From Verrucomicrobiaceae bacterium (GTDB taxonomy: Bacteria > Verrucomicrobiota > Verrucomicrobiia > Verrucomicrobiales > Verrucomicrobiaceae): 64,000 nt of DNA. Position 1 is the stretch's first letter, and each line of letters starts with the position of its first letter. Shown piece after piece: positions 44,328 through 51,781 of this stretch. The stretch is taken from NCBI GenBank assembly GCA_016795365.1, contig JAEUHN010000006.1:1-64000 (forward strand), in the 5' to 3' direction. The position numbers and the translations under genes were made by a program. The notes beneath the pieces are model-generated. The model had not been told where the DNA came from and did not search any database. It saw only the letters and a list, made by a program, of their open reading frames with translations.

Positions 44328-44786
44328 TTACCAATTGTGACTCACGTCCCACAAGGCAAAACCCTTTGCGGTCGCGCGTTGCACTCGGGAGCTTAACAAC
44401 ATAGTCAAGCCTCCTGCCAGATAGCCAAGTGCAGCTGTGGACAGCCAGAACGGTAGCAACTTGATAGAGATCGGTGGTGCCGGGGTGAGCGCCTCCGGTT
44501 GTGGAGGTTCATAGGCAAGATAAGCCATGGACACAGCCGCTCCCACGATGAACCAAAGACCAAGGCCCACCCTGCACCACTGAAGGAATCTGCACATTCC
44601 CACAATAAGTCCGATCGACAACAAATACCAAACGGTCGTCACGAGGGCGGCAGTGAATCGTTCGTGGAAAGTAAACAAGCCCGCCGCAGATGCCCCAACC
44701 ATTAAGTGACCAACAAGGACACCACGCGCCAGCCGCGCATTGTCCCGGTTCTGCATTGAAGAGCGCTGGCGTTGTTGGTCGAGCAT
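44328..44786 (-). CDS. hypothetical four-TM membrane protein
   Basis: A 152-residue membrane protein of unknown family. Four hydrophobic segments are clear: VLVGHLMVGASAAGLFTF, ALVTTVWYLLSIGLIVGM, VGLGLWFIVGAAVSMAYLAY and LLPFWLSTAALGYLAGGLTMLLS, with a short Pro-rich loop (EPPQPEALTPAPP) between the third and fourth. An ATG giving MQNRDNARL at 44756 is an alternative start. It is convergent with the GspE-type gene and stands alone. No catalytic motif is seen. Confidence 0.7.
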   Translation of the reverse strand: MLDQQRQRSSMQNRDNARLARGVLVGHLMVGASAAGLFTFHERFTAALVTTVWYLLSIGLIVGMCRFLQWCRVGLGLWFIVGAAVSMAYLAYEPPQPEALTPAPPISIKLLPFWLSTAALGYLAGGLTMLLSSRVQRATAKGFALWDVSHNW

Positions 44787-44909
44787 TGACTATGCTCTGT
44801 ATGTAGGCGGCAAACTACTAATGTTCAAACATCAAATAGTTACATATGCACAAGCAAATTCCTTGTGGTCACGCGCAAGAAGTTTGAGGCTTTCTAGTAG
44901 TGCTAGAGA

Positions 44910-44987
44910 TCAGCCGTTTTTCAGGTAGGCGAAAGCAACAGCTCCACTCGAGAGAAAAATGACGGCGATCAGAATACCTGTGAACAT
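44910..44987 (-). CDS. possible 25-residue single-TM peptide
   Basis: A very short frame, ATG to TGA, encodes 25 residues that are almost all one membrane helix (GILIAVIFLSSGAVAFAYL) ending KNG. An in-frame stop lies upstream, so ATG 44987 is the only start. Such micro-proteins are common but hard to prove from sequence. The rest of the 308-bp gap before rpsN shows only AT-rich promoter-like DNA and the palindrome at 45056-45070. Confidence 0.35.
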   Translation of the reverse strand: MFTGILIAVIFLSSGAVAFAYLKNG

Positions 44988-45055
44988 GTGGGAAGGGTGT
45001 GTGTTTGAAGCGGCATCAAAGACGAGATCGCCTGATGATCAAGGGCAAAAAACAT

Positions 45056-45070
45056 TTGCATTCATTGCAA
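45056..45070. promoter_or_regulatory. palindrome upstream of rpsN
   Basis: TTGCA-TTCAT-TGCAA is a perfect 5-bp inverted repeat with a 5-bp spacer, 24 bp before the rpsN start codon. It could be an operator, possibly of a metal regulator, or a translational control element. Function is not shown by sequence. Confidence 0.35.
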
Positions 45071-45094
45071 TGCCTCCCATTATCCCGCCCCTCT

Positions 45095-45364
45095 ATGGCA
45101 AAAACAGCATGGCTCGAGCGCGACAAGCGCAAACTAAAGACAGTGGCAAAATACGCTAAGCTCCGCGAGGAGTTGAAGGCGAACAAGGACTATATCGGTT
45201 TGACGATGCTTCCTCGTGATGCAAGCCCCACCCGCCTTGTTAACCGTTGCCGTGTGTCTGGCCGTCGTCGTGCGTTCATGCGCCGCTTCCAGATGTCCCG
45301 TCTTACCTTCCGTGAAATGGCCTCCAACGGTCTCATTCCGGGTGTAACTAGATCCAGTTGGTAA
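45095..45364 (+). CDS. rpsN: 30S ribosomal protein S14, zinc-independent type
   Basis: An 89-residue S14 protein. The N-terminus MAKTAWLERDKRKLKTVAKYAKLREEL and C-terminus NRCRVSGRRRAFMRRFQMSRLTFREMASNGLIPGVTRSSW match bacterial S14. The paired CxxC motifs of the zinc-binding short form are absent (a single Cys in NRC), so this is a zinc-free form, somewhat shorter than the 101-residue E. coli protein. It is not in a ribosomal protein operon here but stands alone before an FmdB-type gene. S14 helps assemble the 30S head. The start is the ATG matching the family; an upstream in-frame extension is spurious. Confidence 0.95.
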   Translation: MAKTAWLERDKRKLKTVAKYAKLREELKANKDYIGLTMLPRDASPTRLVNRCRVSGRRRAFMRRFQMSRLTFREMASNGLIPGVTRSSW

Positions 45365-45378
45365 ACTCTTTTCGAGTT

Positions 45379-45406
45379 CCGGTGAGACGCTAAGTGCTCT
45401 CACCGG
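45379..45406 (+). terminator. hairpin after rpsN
   Basis: A perfect 9-bp stem (CCGGTGAGA against TCTCACCGG) with a 10-base loop begins 14 bp after the rpsN stop. Only a weak T run (CTTT) follows, so it may be an inefficient terminator or an mRNA-stabilising end. Confidence 0.55.
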
Positions 45407-45438
45407 ACCTTTGGGAAGGCATCTTGAGCTGCAATTCA

Positions 45439-45690
45439 ATGCCTACCTATTCTTATATCGCTGAGAACCCCGAAGAGGGTTGCCCTTCGTGCAGGAAAGG
45501 GTTTGATCTCAGAAGGCCCATCAGCCGCCCGGCTCTGACTCATTGCCCCCTGTGCAAAAGGCCGGTCAAGAAGTTGGTTACAGGCTTCAGCACACCCAAG
45601 TATGCGAAGCCTCTCAGCGTGAGTGATGCGAAGGCTGCAGGCTTCACCATCCTTGAGAAACGTGTGGATGGAAATTATGAGCGACTTTGA
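45439..45690 (+). CDS. FmdB-family zinc-ribbon protein
   Basis: An 83-residue protein with two zinc knuckles: CPSC (near residue 15) and CPLC (near 37), spaced as in FmdB-type putative regulators (PTYSYIAENPEEGCPSCRKGFDLRRPISRPALTHCPLCKRPVKKLVTGFS in pattern). The C-terminus is basic (KAAGFTILEKRVDGNYERL). The family is widespread, small and of uncertain function; a structural or regulatory role is usual. It follows rpsN with a hairpin between, so it may or may not share its transcript. The start is the ATG giving MPTYSY, the family start. Confidence 0.88.
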   Translation: MPTYSYIAENPEEGCPSCRKGFDLRRPISRPALTHCPLCKRPVKKLVTGFSTPKYAKPLSVSDAKAAGFTILEKRVDGNYERL

Positions 45691-45723
45691 GTCCCCATGG
45701 ACTGATCTGGTCGCGTTTTGGTG

Positions 45724-47112
45724 ATGCACTTTTTCCTTGCGTCTATTTCAGCGGATTCATCGCATCAGGCCTTGGAACTTTCAGCCGGGCAACTTGCGTT
45801 CGAGTCGCTGATCATTCTGTTGTTCGTGCTGCTCAACGGGTTCTTTGTGGCTGCCGAGTTTTCGTTGGTGAAAGTTCGGGAAAGTCAGATCGAAGAGGCG
45901 CTGGAAGAGGGAAAGTCGGGAGCGAAGCTTGTCAGGCATGTCTGTCAGCATCTCGATGTCTATCTGTCGGCCACCCAACTCAGCATTACGCTGACAAGTA
46001 TCGGGCTTGGGATGGTGGGCGAGCCTTTGGTAGCAAGTGTTGTTCAACCATTCCTTTTAAAGCTCGGCACTACCAGTCCATTAGTGATACATTCCGTGTC
46101 ACTGGGCATCGCTTATGCACTGGTTACCTACCTTCATGTCGTCCTGGGAGAACTTGTTCCCAAGGCCATCGCGATTCGCAAAGCACTGCCAACAGCCCTC
46201 TTAACGGCTCCCGTTCTGCATGTTTGTTATCTTGTCCTTCGCCCGGGGATTTGGATGCTTCGCGGCTCTGCTCGCTTTGTTCTGAGGCGCTTGTTTGGGA
46301 TCAATCACATTAGCGAGGGTGAACTGACTCATTCGGAAGAGGAACTTCGGCACATTGTTGCAGAGAGCGAGAAATCTCAGCGTGTGACCGAGACGGAGAA
46401 AGACATCTTGCTGAATGCTCTGGCGCTCAATGATCGCTGTGTTCGTGATGTGATGACTCCGCGCAATCAAGTGGTCTCCTTGGATTTGGACGAGCCTTTT
46501 GAGGCTAATCTGAAGAAGGCGGTGGAGTCAAAACACACACGTTTTCCTTTGGTCGAGGGGCACTTGGACCACAGCGTTGGCATGATCCACATCAAAGACC
46601 TGCTGCCGCTTGTGGGGCGTCCCAGCCCCGATCTTCGACGCATCAAACGAACGTTGGTGCCGGTGCCAGAGATGATGACGATCGACAAGTTGTTGCACTT
46701 GTTCCTCGACAAGCATCAGCATATCGCGCTCGTGGTCGATGAGTTTGGTGGTGCTGTCGGGATTGTGACTCTGGACAATGTGCTCGAGGAAATCGTGGGC
46801 GATATCCAGGATGAATTTGATTTCGAAAAACCAGAGTTCCGGCGAATCAATGAGTGCAGCTTTGAAGTGGACGGAACGCTCAATCTTTATGAGCTCAATG
46901 AACATGCCGGACTCGAAATCGAGAGTGAAGAAGTGACGACGGTGGGTGGCTACGTCACCCATCAGATTGGCCATCTTCCCAAGGCGGGAGAATCAACGAT
47001 GATTGGGCCATACCTCGCAACGGTCAGACGAGTTGACCAGCGTCGAATCACCACGCTTCATTTCTCTCTCGTCGGGACAGGAGATATTCAGAATGAAAGC
47101 CCTAATGCGTAA
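45724..47112 (+). CDS. CNNM/CorC-family transporter (DUF21, CBS, CorC_HlyC)
   Basis: A 462-residue membrane protein often called a hemolysin-family protein. Order: DUF21 membrane domain (LIILLFVLLNGFFVAAEFSLVKVRESQIEE, ALVTYLHVVLGELVPKAIAIRKALPTALLTAPVLHVCYLVLRPGIWML); two CBS domains (about 205-330; DVMTPRNQVVSLDLDEPFEANLKKAVESKHTRFPLVEG and HIALVVDEFGGAVGIVTLDNVLEEIVGDIQDEFD); and a CorC_HlyC C-terminal domain (FEVDGTLNLYELNEHAGLEI). These proteins are linked to magnesium or cobalt handling. An ATG start is chosen; a TTG two codons upstream would be possible. It ends 5 bp from the convergent small gene. Confidence 0.93.
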   Translation: MHFFLASISADSSHQALELSAGQLAFESLIILLFVLLNGFFVAAEFSLVKVRESQIEEALEEGKSGAKLVRHVCQHLDVYLSATQLSITLTSIGLGMVGEPLVASVVQPFLLKLGTTSPLVIHSVSLGIAYALVTYLHVVLGELVPKAIAIRKALPTALLTAPVLHVCYLVLRPGIWMLRGSARFVLRRLFGINHISEGELTHSEEELRHIVAESEKSQRVTETEKDILLNALALNDRCVRDVMTPRNQVVSLDLDEPFEANLKKAVESKHTRFPLVEGHLDHSVGMIHIKDLLPLVGRPSPDLRRIKRTLVPVPEMMTIDKLLHLFLDKHQHIALVVDEFGGAVGIVTLDNVLEEIVGDIQDEFDFEKPEFRRINECSFEVDGTLNLYELNEHAGLEIESEEVTTVGGYVTHQIGHLPKAGESTMIGPYLATVRRVDQRRITTLHFSLVGTGDIQNESPNA

Positions 47113-47117
47113 CTCGG

Positions 47118-47348
47118 TCACTTGGCGGATTGGCTGACAAATTCGAGGGCTTTACCAAAGCTTGCTTGGGTGAGGAAGTGATTGAGTTGAGGATGCAGGC
47201 GAGAGCGATTGGTTTGATGCCATGCGGTAATCGCATCGGATGCGTCCTTCAGTTGGTGAAGGTGACCTTTTGGATCGCTTTCGCGGCATGCTATATCTTC
47301 GATCACCTTGATTCGGTGGAGAAGTAGCCGTTGGAGTTCGTCGTTCAT
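47118..47348 (-). CDS. hypothetical small protein
   Basis: A 76-residue soluble helical protein with natural composition: MNDELQRLLLHRIKVIEDIACRESDPKGHLHQLKDASDAITAWHQTNRSRLHPQLNHFLTQASFGKALEFVSQSAK in pattern, with several heptad-like helices and no membrane segment. No family recognised. It runs leftward, convergent with the CNNM gene and divergent from dnaA. Its promoter would lie in the AT-rich gap that also serves dnaA. Confidence 0.65.
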   Translation of the reverse strand: MNDELQRLLLHRIKVIEDIACRESDPKGHLHQLKDASDAITAWHQTNRSRLHPQLNHFLTQASFGKALEFVSQSAK

Positions 47349-47481
47349 TTGGTCGTGATCATAGGAGCACTGCTAGGCCTATCAAGACGGAAGCTGGGTT
47401 CTTATGCGAGGAACGGAGAACGGGGAGGCGCTTGGCGGCTTGCGCATGTGCTTCTTTCAAAAAATTCTAAATTCGATTTTG

Positions 47482-47560
47482 GTGTTTTAAAAATAAATCA
47501 AAACACACTTGAACAAGGGTTGGTGTTTCGACATACACAAGGTCATATATTTTAAAACAC
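47482..47560. promoter_or_regulatory. AT-rich repeat region upstream of dnaA (control region or candidate origin)
   Basis: The 267-bp gap before dnaA holds the most AT-rich DNA in the window. Within it GTGTTTTAAAA (47482-47492) and its exact complement TTTTAAAACAC (47550-47560) form widely spaced inverted repeats, and AAAACAC recurs between them. TTGGTG (47520-47525), 17 bp, TCATAT (47543-47548) is a possible promoter. I found no consensus DnaA boxes (TTATCCACA) with confidence. Origin function is inference from location. Confidence 0.45.
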
Positions 47561-47615
47561 TTGGTTCGTAATCAGCCGATCCAATTTATCTTCCAACCAC
47601 CTCCCACACCCCTCA

Positions 47616-49088
47616 ATGGAGCATCCAGATGACATCTCTCGCCTCACTTCGCCGTCTCCAAATGCCACAGCAAACTTTGCATCTGCAAGTGACAGTGCAT
47701 TGAGTTCTTGGTCACAGATTTGTGACATCATTCGTCCTCGCATCGGTCCTGAGTTTGAACGTTGGTTTGGTGGTCTTACGGCTTCCGCCAATGACAACGG
47801 TGAACTGGTTATCGAGGTGCCGAACGCGATTCACCAGTTGTGGATCGAGAGCAACTACGCATCAATTCTGGCTGAGGCTGTAACTTCCGTCATGGGGGGC
47901 GCAAGATCGATCAGCTACTCGCTTCAGGTCGGACGCGCCAAAGTGTCTGTGGACGGTGAGTCCGAACTGGCTCTGAGTTATCGTCGTCATGGGGGTTTGG
48001 TGATCGACAAGCCCTCTTCGCGGGTCCTCACAGAGCCCGTGCGCACGCCCGAGAGTCTCGCTGAAGCTGGACTCAGTCCCAAGTTTAGCTTCGAGAACTT
48101 TGTAGTCGGGACGACCAACAGCTACTGCGCAGCTGTTGCCAAGGCGGTGGCTGAAAAGCCGGGCCGCATCTACAACCCGCTGTTCTTTTACAGCGCCCCT
48201 GGTCTCGGCAAAACGCACCTTCTCCACGCGATCGGACGGGAGATCATGTATCGAAAGAAGCGGGCGGTGGTGCGCTACGTGACCTCGGAGATGTTTTGCA
48301 ATGACTTCGTGGACGCCATCCGAAAGCAAACGTTGTCGCAGTTCCGTGCCAAGTATCGCAAGGTGGACGTGCTTCTCATTGATGACGTGCAGTTCTTTGC
48401 AGGGAAGGACAGCACGCAGGAAGAATTCTTCCATACCTTCAATGATCTGTTCAATAACACGAAGCAGATTGTGCTGGCGAGTGACAAGGCTCCCGCAGAG
48501 ATCGACAATCTCGAGTCCCGATTGGTGTCGCGTTTCGAATGGGGTCTGACGACTCAGATCATTTCCCCTGACTTTGAGACACGGGTGGCGATTCTACGGC
48601 GCAAGATGGCGGATGCAGGGGTCGTGATCGAGCCATGGATTCTCGATTTCATCGCCCAGAGGGTCCGCACTGACGTGCGGAAACTCGAGGGATGTCTCGT
48701 GCGTGTCGCCGCGCACGTGTCTCTTGCTGAAAGCACTCTGACAGAAGCCGAGGTGGAGAACATGCTCCGCGACGTGCTCGATCAAGAGCCAGGGCGAGCT
48801 GTGAATATCGACCGAATTCAGAGGTTTGTGGCTGAGCGATATGACATTCGCATGTCCGAGCTTCTCGGGCGCGGACGTCCCAAAGTCATCGCGGAAGCTC
48901 GCCAAGTGGCGATGTATCTCACTCGTGATATGGCCAAGCTTTCGTTGGTGGACGTTGGCAAGGCGTTCGGGGGGCGCGATCATGGAACAGTGATTCACGC
49001 TTGCAAGGTGGTGATTGCCCGCATGGAGCAGACCGACGAATTCAGGGCGATGATTTCCGATCTCCGAGCCAAGATTCTGGCACCTTGA
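47616..49088 (+). CDS. dnaA: chromosomal replication initiator DnaA
   Basis: A 490-residue initiator. Domain I is about 1-100 (ICDIIRPRIGPEFERWFGGLTA). Domain III AAA+ core: FENFVVGTTNSYCAAVAKAVAE, Walker A at 193-200 reading SAPGLGKT (the usual first Gly is Ser), Walker B LLIDD (253-257) with VQFFAGKDSTQEEFFHTFNDL, and the arginine finger in ESRLVSRFEWG. Domain IV has the DnaA signature GGRDHGTVIHACK (452-464), where the commoner DHTTV reads DHGTV. It opens the origin and loads helicase. It is followed by a terminator-like hairpin and dnaN, the classic order. Confidence 0.97.
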   Translation: MEHPDDISRLTSPSPNATANFASASDSALSSWSQICDIIRPRIGPEFERWFGGLTASANDNGELVIEVPNAIHQLWIESNYASILAEAVTSVMGGARSISYSLQVGRAKVSVDGESELALSYRRHGGLVIDKPSSRVLTEPVRTPESLAEAGLSPKFSFENFVVGTTNSYCAAVAKAVAEKPGRIYNPLFFYSAPGLGKTHLLHAIGREIMYRKKRAVVRYVTSEMFCNDFVDAIRKQTLSQFRAKYRKVDVLLIDDVQFFAGKDSTQEEFFHTFNDLFNNTKQIVLASDKAPAEIDNLESRLVSRFEWGLTTQIISPDFETRVAILRRKMADAGVVIEPWILDFIAQRVRTDVRKLEGCLVRVAAHVSLAESTLTEAEVENMLRDVLDQEPGRAVNIDRIQRFVAERYDIRMSELLGRGRPKVIAEARQVAMYLTRDMAKLSLVDVGKAFGGRDHGTVIHACKVVIARMEQTDEFRAMISDLRAKILAP

Positions 49089-49100
49089 GGTGTTTGAAAC

Positions 49101-49142
49101 GGCGGTGAGGTGGCGAAAAGCTCGCCCTCTCCGCCTTTTCTT
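49101..49142 (+). terminator. rho-independent terminator between dnaA and dnaN
   Basis: An imperfect GC-rich hairpin (GGCGGTGAGGTGGCGA against TCGCCCTCTCCGCC, loop AAAGC) runs straight into CTTTTCTTAT, 12 bp after the dnaA stop. It suggests dnaN has its own promoter or is partly insulated from dnaA. Confidence 0.75.
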
Positions 49143-49198
49143 ATCAATATTCTTGCCCTATTCGCTGAACCCGCTAAATGGCTCAGTTTCACAAGGGT

Positions 49199-50296
49199 AT
49201 GAAGTTCACCATCAGCAAGCAGGCCTATCTCGACGCAATCTCACAGGTGCAGCATGTGGTCAGTGCGCGCACCACGCTGGCGATCCTCTCCAACGTGCTG
49301 CTCAAGGCTCGAGACGGACAGCTTGAGTTGACCACCACCGATTTGGATGTGGGAGTCAGCGGCACAGTCCAGGCGGATGTGGAGGAACCTGGTGCGACGA
49401 CTTTGCCCGCTCGACGTCTCGCAACTATTGTCCGCGAGCTGCCTTCGGATGAAGTGGAGGTGTCTGTGGATGAAAAGAACGTTGCTTCCATCCGCAGTGG
49501 TCCCAGTGCATTCAAATTGTTGGGGTTGAGCAGTGAGGAGTTTCCGCCTCTGGCTCGCTTTGATGGAGGTTCCGAATTCAAAATGGAGCAGTCCGTGCTG
49601 CGTGACTGCCTTCGCAAAACAAGTTATGCGATCTCAACGGACGAGACTCGATATGTGCTGAATGGCATTCTTTTCTCGTTCAAAGACAATCTGTTGACGA
49701 TGGTGGCGACCGATGGGCGTCGCCTTGCGATGGTAGAGCAGGAGCTTGAGTTCCCGCAGAGCCATGAGATCGAGTTCATCGTCCCGACCAAAGCGGTCGC
49801 GGAATTGTCCCGTTTGTTGGGCGAAGATGGTGAAGTCACCATCCGGGTGAGCGGGAGCCAGGCGGGGTTTGATATGGGCCAGAGTTTGCTGGTGACGAAA
49901 CTGATCGAGGGCAACTACCCCAATTACCGGCAGGTGATTCCGGGCGATCCGAAAGAGCGTATCCCGCTTGATCGTGAGTCCTTCTTGAAGTCGGTTTCAC
50001 GTGTGGCGCTGCTGGCAAGTGAGAAGTCCAACTCTGTGAAGCTGCAGTTCGCTCCAGGCACCCTCGAGATCATCGCCTCATCCCCTGACATCGGTGAAGC
50101 GCGTGAAACGCTGGCAATCAGCTACAAGGGACCTCAAATGACGATTGCCTTCAATCCCGAGTTCTTGATGGCTCCCTTGCGGAATCTCTCGGCAGACGAG
50201 GTCGCTTTGAATCTGATCGACGAAATCAGCCCTGGCGTATTGCGTAGCGGAACAGGTTTCCTCTATGTGCTCATGCCGATGCGTGTGAATTCATGA
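49199..50296 (+). CDS. dnaN: DNA polymerase III sliding clamp (beta subunit)
   Basis: A 365-residue beta clamp, family length. MKFTISKQAYLDAISQVQHVVSARTTLAILSNVLLKA is the canonical start; the three clamp domains follow (LTTTDLDVGVSG, KLLGLSSEEFPPLARFDGG, DETRYVLNGILFSF, VATDGRRLAMVEQELE, LIEGNYPNYRQVIPGDP), ending SGTGFLYVLMPMRVNS, the typical C-terminal MPMR segment. I took the ATG before KFTISK, which matches the family, although an ATG seven codons upstream (49178) is also open. The clamp tethers the replicative polymerase. It is next to dnaA, as in many bacteria, and its stop overlaps an upstream ATG of the lipoprotein frame. Confidence 0.96.
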   Translation: MKFTISKQAYLDAISQVQHVVSARTTLAILSNVLLKARDGQLELTTTDLDVGVSGTVQADVEEPGATTLPARRLATIVRELPSDEVEVSVDEKNVASIRSGPSAFKLLGLSSEEFPPLARFDGGSEFKMEQSVLRDCLRKTSYAISTDETRYVLNGILFSFKDNLLTMVATDGRRLAMVEQELEFPQSHEIEFIVPTKAVAELSRLLGEDGEVTIRVSGSQAGFDMGQSLLVTKLIEGNYPNYRQVIPGDPKERIPLDRESFLKSVSRVALLASEKSNSVKLQFAPGTLEIIASSPDIGEARETLAISYKGPQMTIAFNPEFLMAPLRNLSADEVALNLIDEISPGVLRSGTGFLYVLMPMRVNS

Positions 50297-50316
50297 CTTT
50301 CCACCTGCCGTTACCC

Positions 50317-50844
50317 ATGAGAAACATCACGAACCTCCTCCTAGCCGCTGGCTGCTCCGTTGCTGTAGCTTCTTGCTACACGTATCAACCGCCACCACCC
50401 ATTTCGCAGAGCGGTCCATCGCTAGATGCAGGTCCTGGTCAGAGCCGCTATTGGAATGGACCCATTGATGGGTCCGCACCTGTCGATCCCGCTGCGATTG
50501 CGGCTCCCAATCCTGGTCTGCCCCCTGTGATCGATCCGAATGCTCCTCAGGGCAGCGTGCCCCCGAACCAAGGCGGCACCTACCTGCCGCCAACTCCAGG
50601 TGGTGCAAGCAACGCAACGGTAGGAGTGCCCACGCAGCCGGCACCTTCGGCTCCCACGCAGCCTGCTCCTCCGCCCGTTGACAATAAGCCTGCCGGACCT
50701 CCTTATGGTATCAAAGTGAATGGCAAGCCTGGGTTTGTTTACAGCCCCTACGACAAGTCGGCCGGTATCGTTGATGTTCAGGGGATGGCTCCAGGCACCA
50801 AAGTGAAATGCCCCTACACTGGGAAGGTGTTTATTGTGCCTTGA
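50317..50844 (+). CDS. Pro-rich lipoprotein
   Basis: A 175-residue secreted lipoprotein of unknown family. The N-terminus MRNITNLLLAAGCSVAVASCYTY contains a lipobox with Cys20 (VASC). A long Pro/Gly/Ala-rich spacer follows (about residues 25-125). The C-terminal part (PAGPPYGIKVNGKPGFVYSPYDKSAGIVDVQGMAPGTKVKCPYTGKVFIVP) is compact, with VKCPYTGKVF like a small zinc-finger-like or SH3-like fold. The region from residue 130 looks conserved. It lies 20 bp after dnaN and may share its transcript. The start chosen is the one that makes the signal peptide begin properly. Confidence 0.8.
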   Translation: MRNITNLLLAAGCSVAVASCYTYQPPPPISQSGPSLDAGPGQSRYWNGPIDGSAPVDPAAIAAPNPGLPPVIDPNAPQGSVPPNQGGTYLPPTPGGASNATVGVPTQPAPSAPTQPAPPPVDNKPAGPPYGIKVNGKPGFVYSPYDKSAGIVDVQGMAPGTKVKCPYTGKVFIVP

Positions 50845-50874
50845 GTCGATGGCTGATTAACTGATTTGCCAACG

Positions 50875-50904
50875 AGGGCGCGATGGACTTCATCCTCGCG
50901 CCCT
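50875..50904 (+). terminator. hairpin between lipoprotein gene and tyrA
   Basis: A perfect 9-bp stem (AGGGCGCGA against TCGCGCCCT) with a 12-base loop, followed by TGCTGTTT. It lies 30 bp after the lipoprotein stop and 10 bp before the tyrA start, so it could end the upstream transcript or act near the tyrA ribosome site. Confidence 0.6.
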
Positions 50905-50914
50905 TGCTGTTTCG

Positions 50915-51778
50915 ATGAGCAACGAACGATCCATCGCCATCTTTGGGCCCGGTCTGCTCGGCGGGTCTCTGGCCCTTGCCGTCAGGGTAGTCATGCCTCA
51001 ATGCGAGATTCGAATCTGGGGACGACGTGAGGAGGCGATGACGATTATTCGGGAGCGAGGGCTCGCCGACTTCACATCGACGGATGCCCGCCTCGTCGCG
51101 GCTGGTGCGTCGCTCGTGGTTCTGGCGACGCCGGTGACAGTGATGGAGAGTGTCTCCCGATTGATCATTGATCGATTGGCCCCCGACGCAGTTGTGACCG
51201 ACGTTGGTAGTGTAAAACGTTCAGTTGTTGGGCTCCTGGAGCCGCTGTTTGCATCGGCAGGGCATTCGTTTGTGGGCAGTCATCCGATGGCGGGTTCGGA
51301 CAAGGCAGGTATCGAGGCAGCCCGAGCTGACCTTTTCAAAGGGGCGGCATGCATTGTCACGCCGACCGCGCAGACATCGTTGGTGGATGTTGACCGAGTG
51401 AAGTGTTTCTGGGAGGCCCTGGGTTGCAGACTCTTGACCATGTCTCCTGACGAACATGATCGGAAGATCGCGCGCATTTCACATTTGCCGCATGCGGTCG
51501 CCGCTGCGGTTGTGTTGGCGGGTCTAGGAAAAGATCCCTCAGCGGCGCATTGCTCCGGCAATGGATTCCGTGACAGCACTCGCGTGGCGGGTGGAGATCC
51601 TGATTTGTGGACCGGAATTCTTTTGGAGAATCGCAGCGAAGTGGTGACGGCTCTCGAAGACGTGGTGGCACAGACGAAAGAGCTTCTTGCAATCATCAGC
51701 AGGCAGGACAATGAAGCACTCCGCCGGTTTCTCGCCGAAGCACAAAAGCTTCGTGCGCTTGTTCCGCCGGGTGCATAA
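50915..51778 (+). CDS. tyrA: prephenate/arogenate dehydrogenase
   Basis: A 287-residue NAD(P)-dependent enzyme of tyrosine synthesis, turning prephenate (or arogenate) into 4-hydroxyphenylpyruvate (or tyrosine). N-terminal Rossmann motif FGPGLLGGSLALAVR; LVVLATPVTVMESVSRLI; TDVGSVKRSVV; and the substrate loop HSFVGSHPMAGSDKAGIEAA. The C-terminal helical domain is present (ISHLPHAVAAAVVLAGL, GFRDSTRVAGGDPDLWTGILLENR), with the conserved His of SHLPH. No chorismate mutase fusion. aroA follows 3 bp later, so tyrA-aroA-cmk-plsC is a single operon. Confidence 0.94.
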   Translation: MSNERSIAIFGPGLLGGSLALAVRVVMPQCEIRIWGRREEAMTIIRERGLADFTSTDARLVAAGASLVVLATPVTVMESVSRLIIDRLAPDAVVTDVGSVKRSVVGLLEPLFASAGHSFVGSHPMAGSDKAGIEAARADLFKGAACIVTPTAQTSLVDVDRVKCFWEALGCRLLTMSPDEHDRKIARISHLPHAVAAAVVLAGLGKDPSAAHCSGNGFRDSTRVAGGDPDLWTGILLENRSEVVTALEDVVAQTKELLAIISRQDNEALRRFLAEAQKLRALVPPGA

Positions 51779-51781
51779 GCT

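Noticed and set aside
47349-47615. Confident oriC call with DnaA boxes
   Set aside because: I could not find TTATCCACA-type boxes; only AT-richness and inverted repeats, so it is given as a control region or candidate only.
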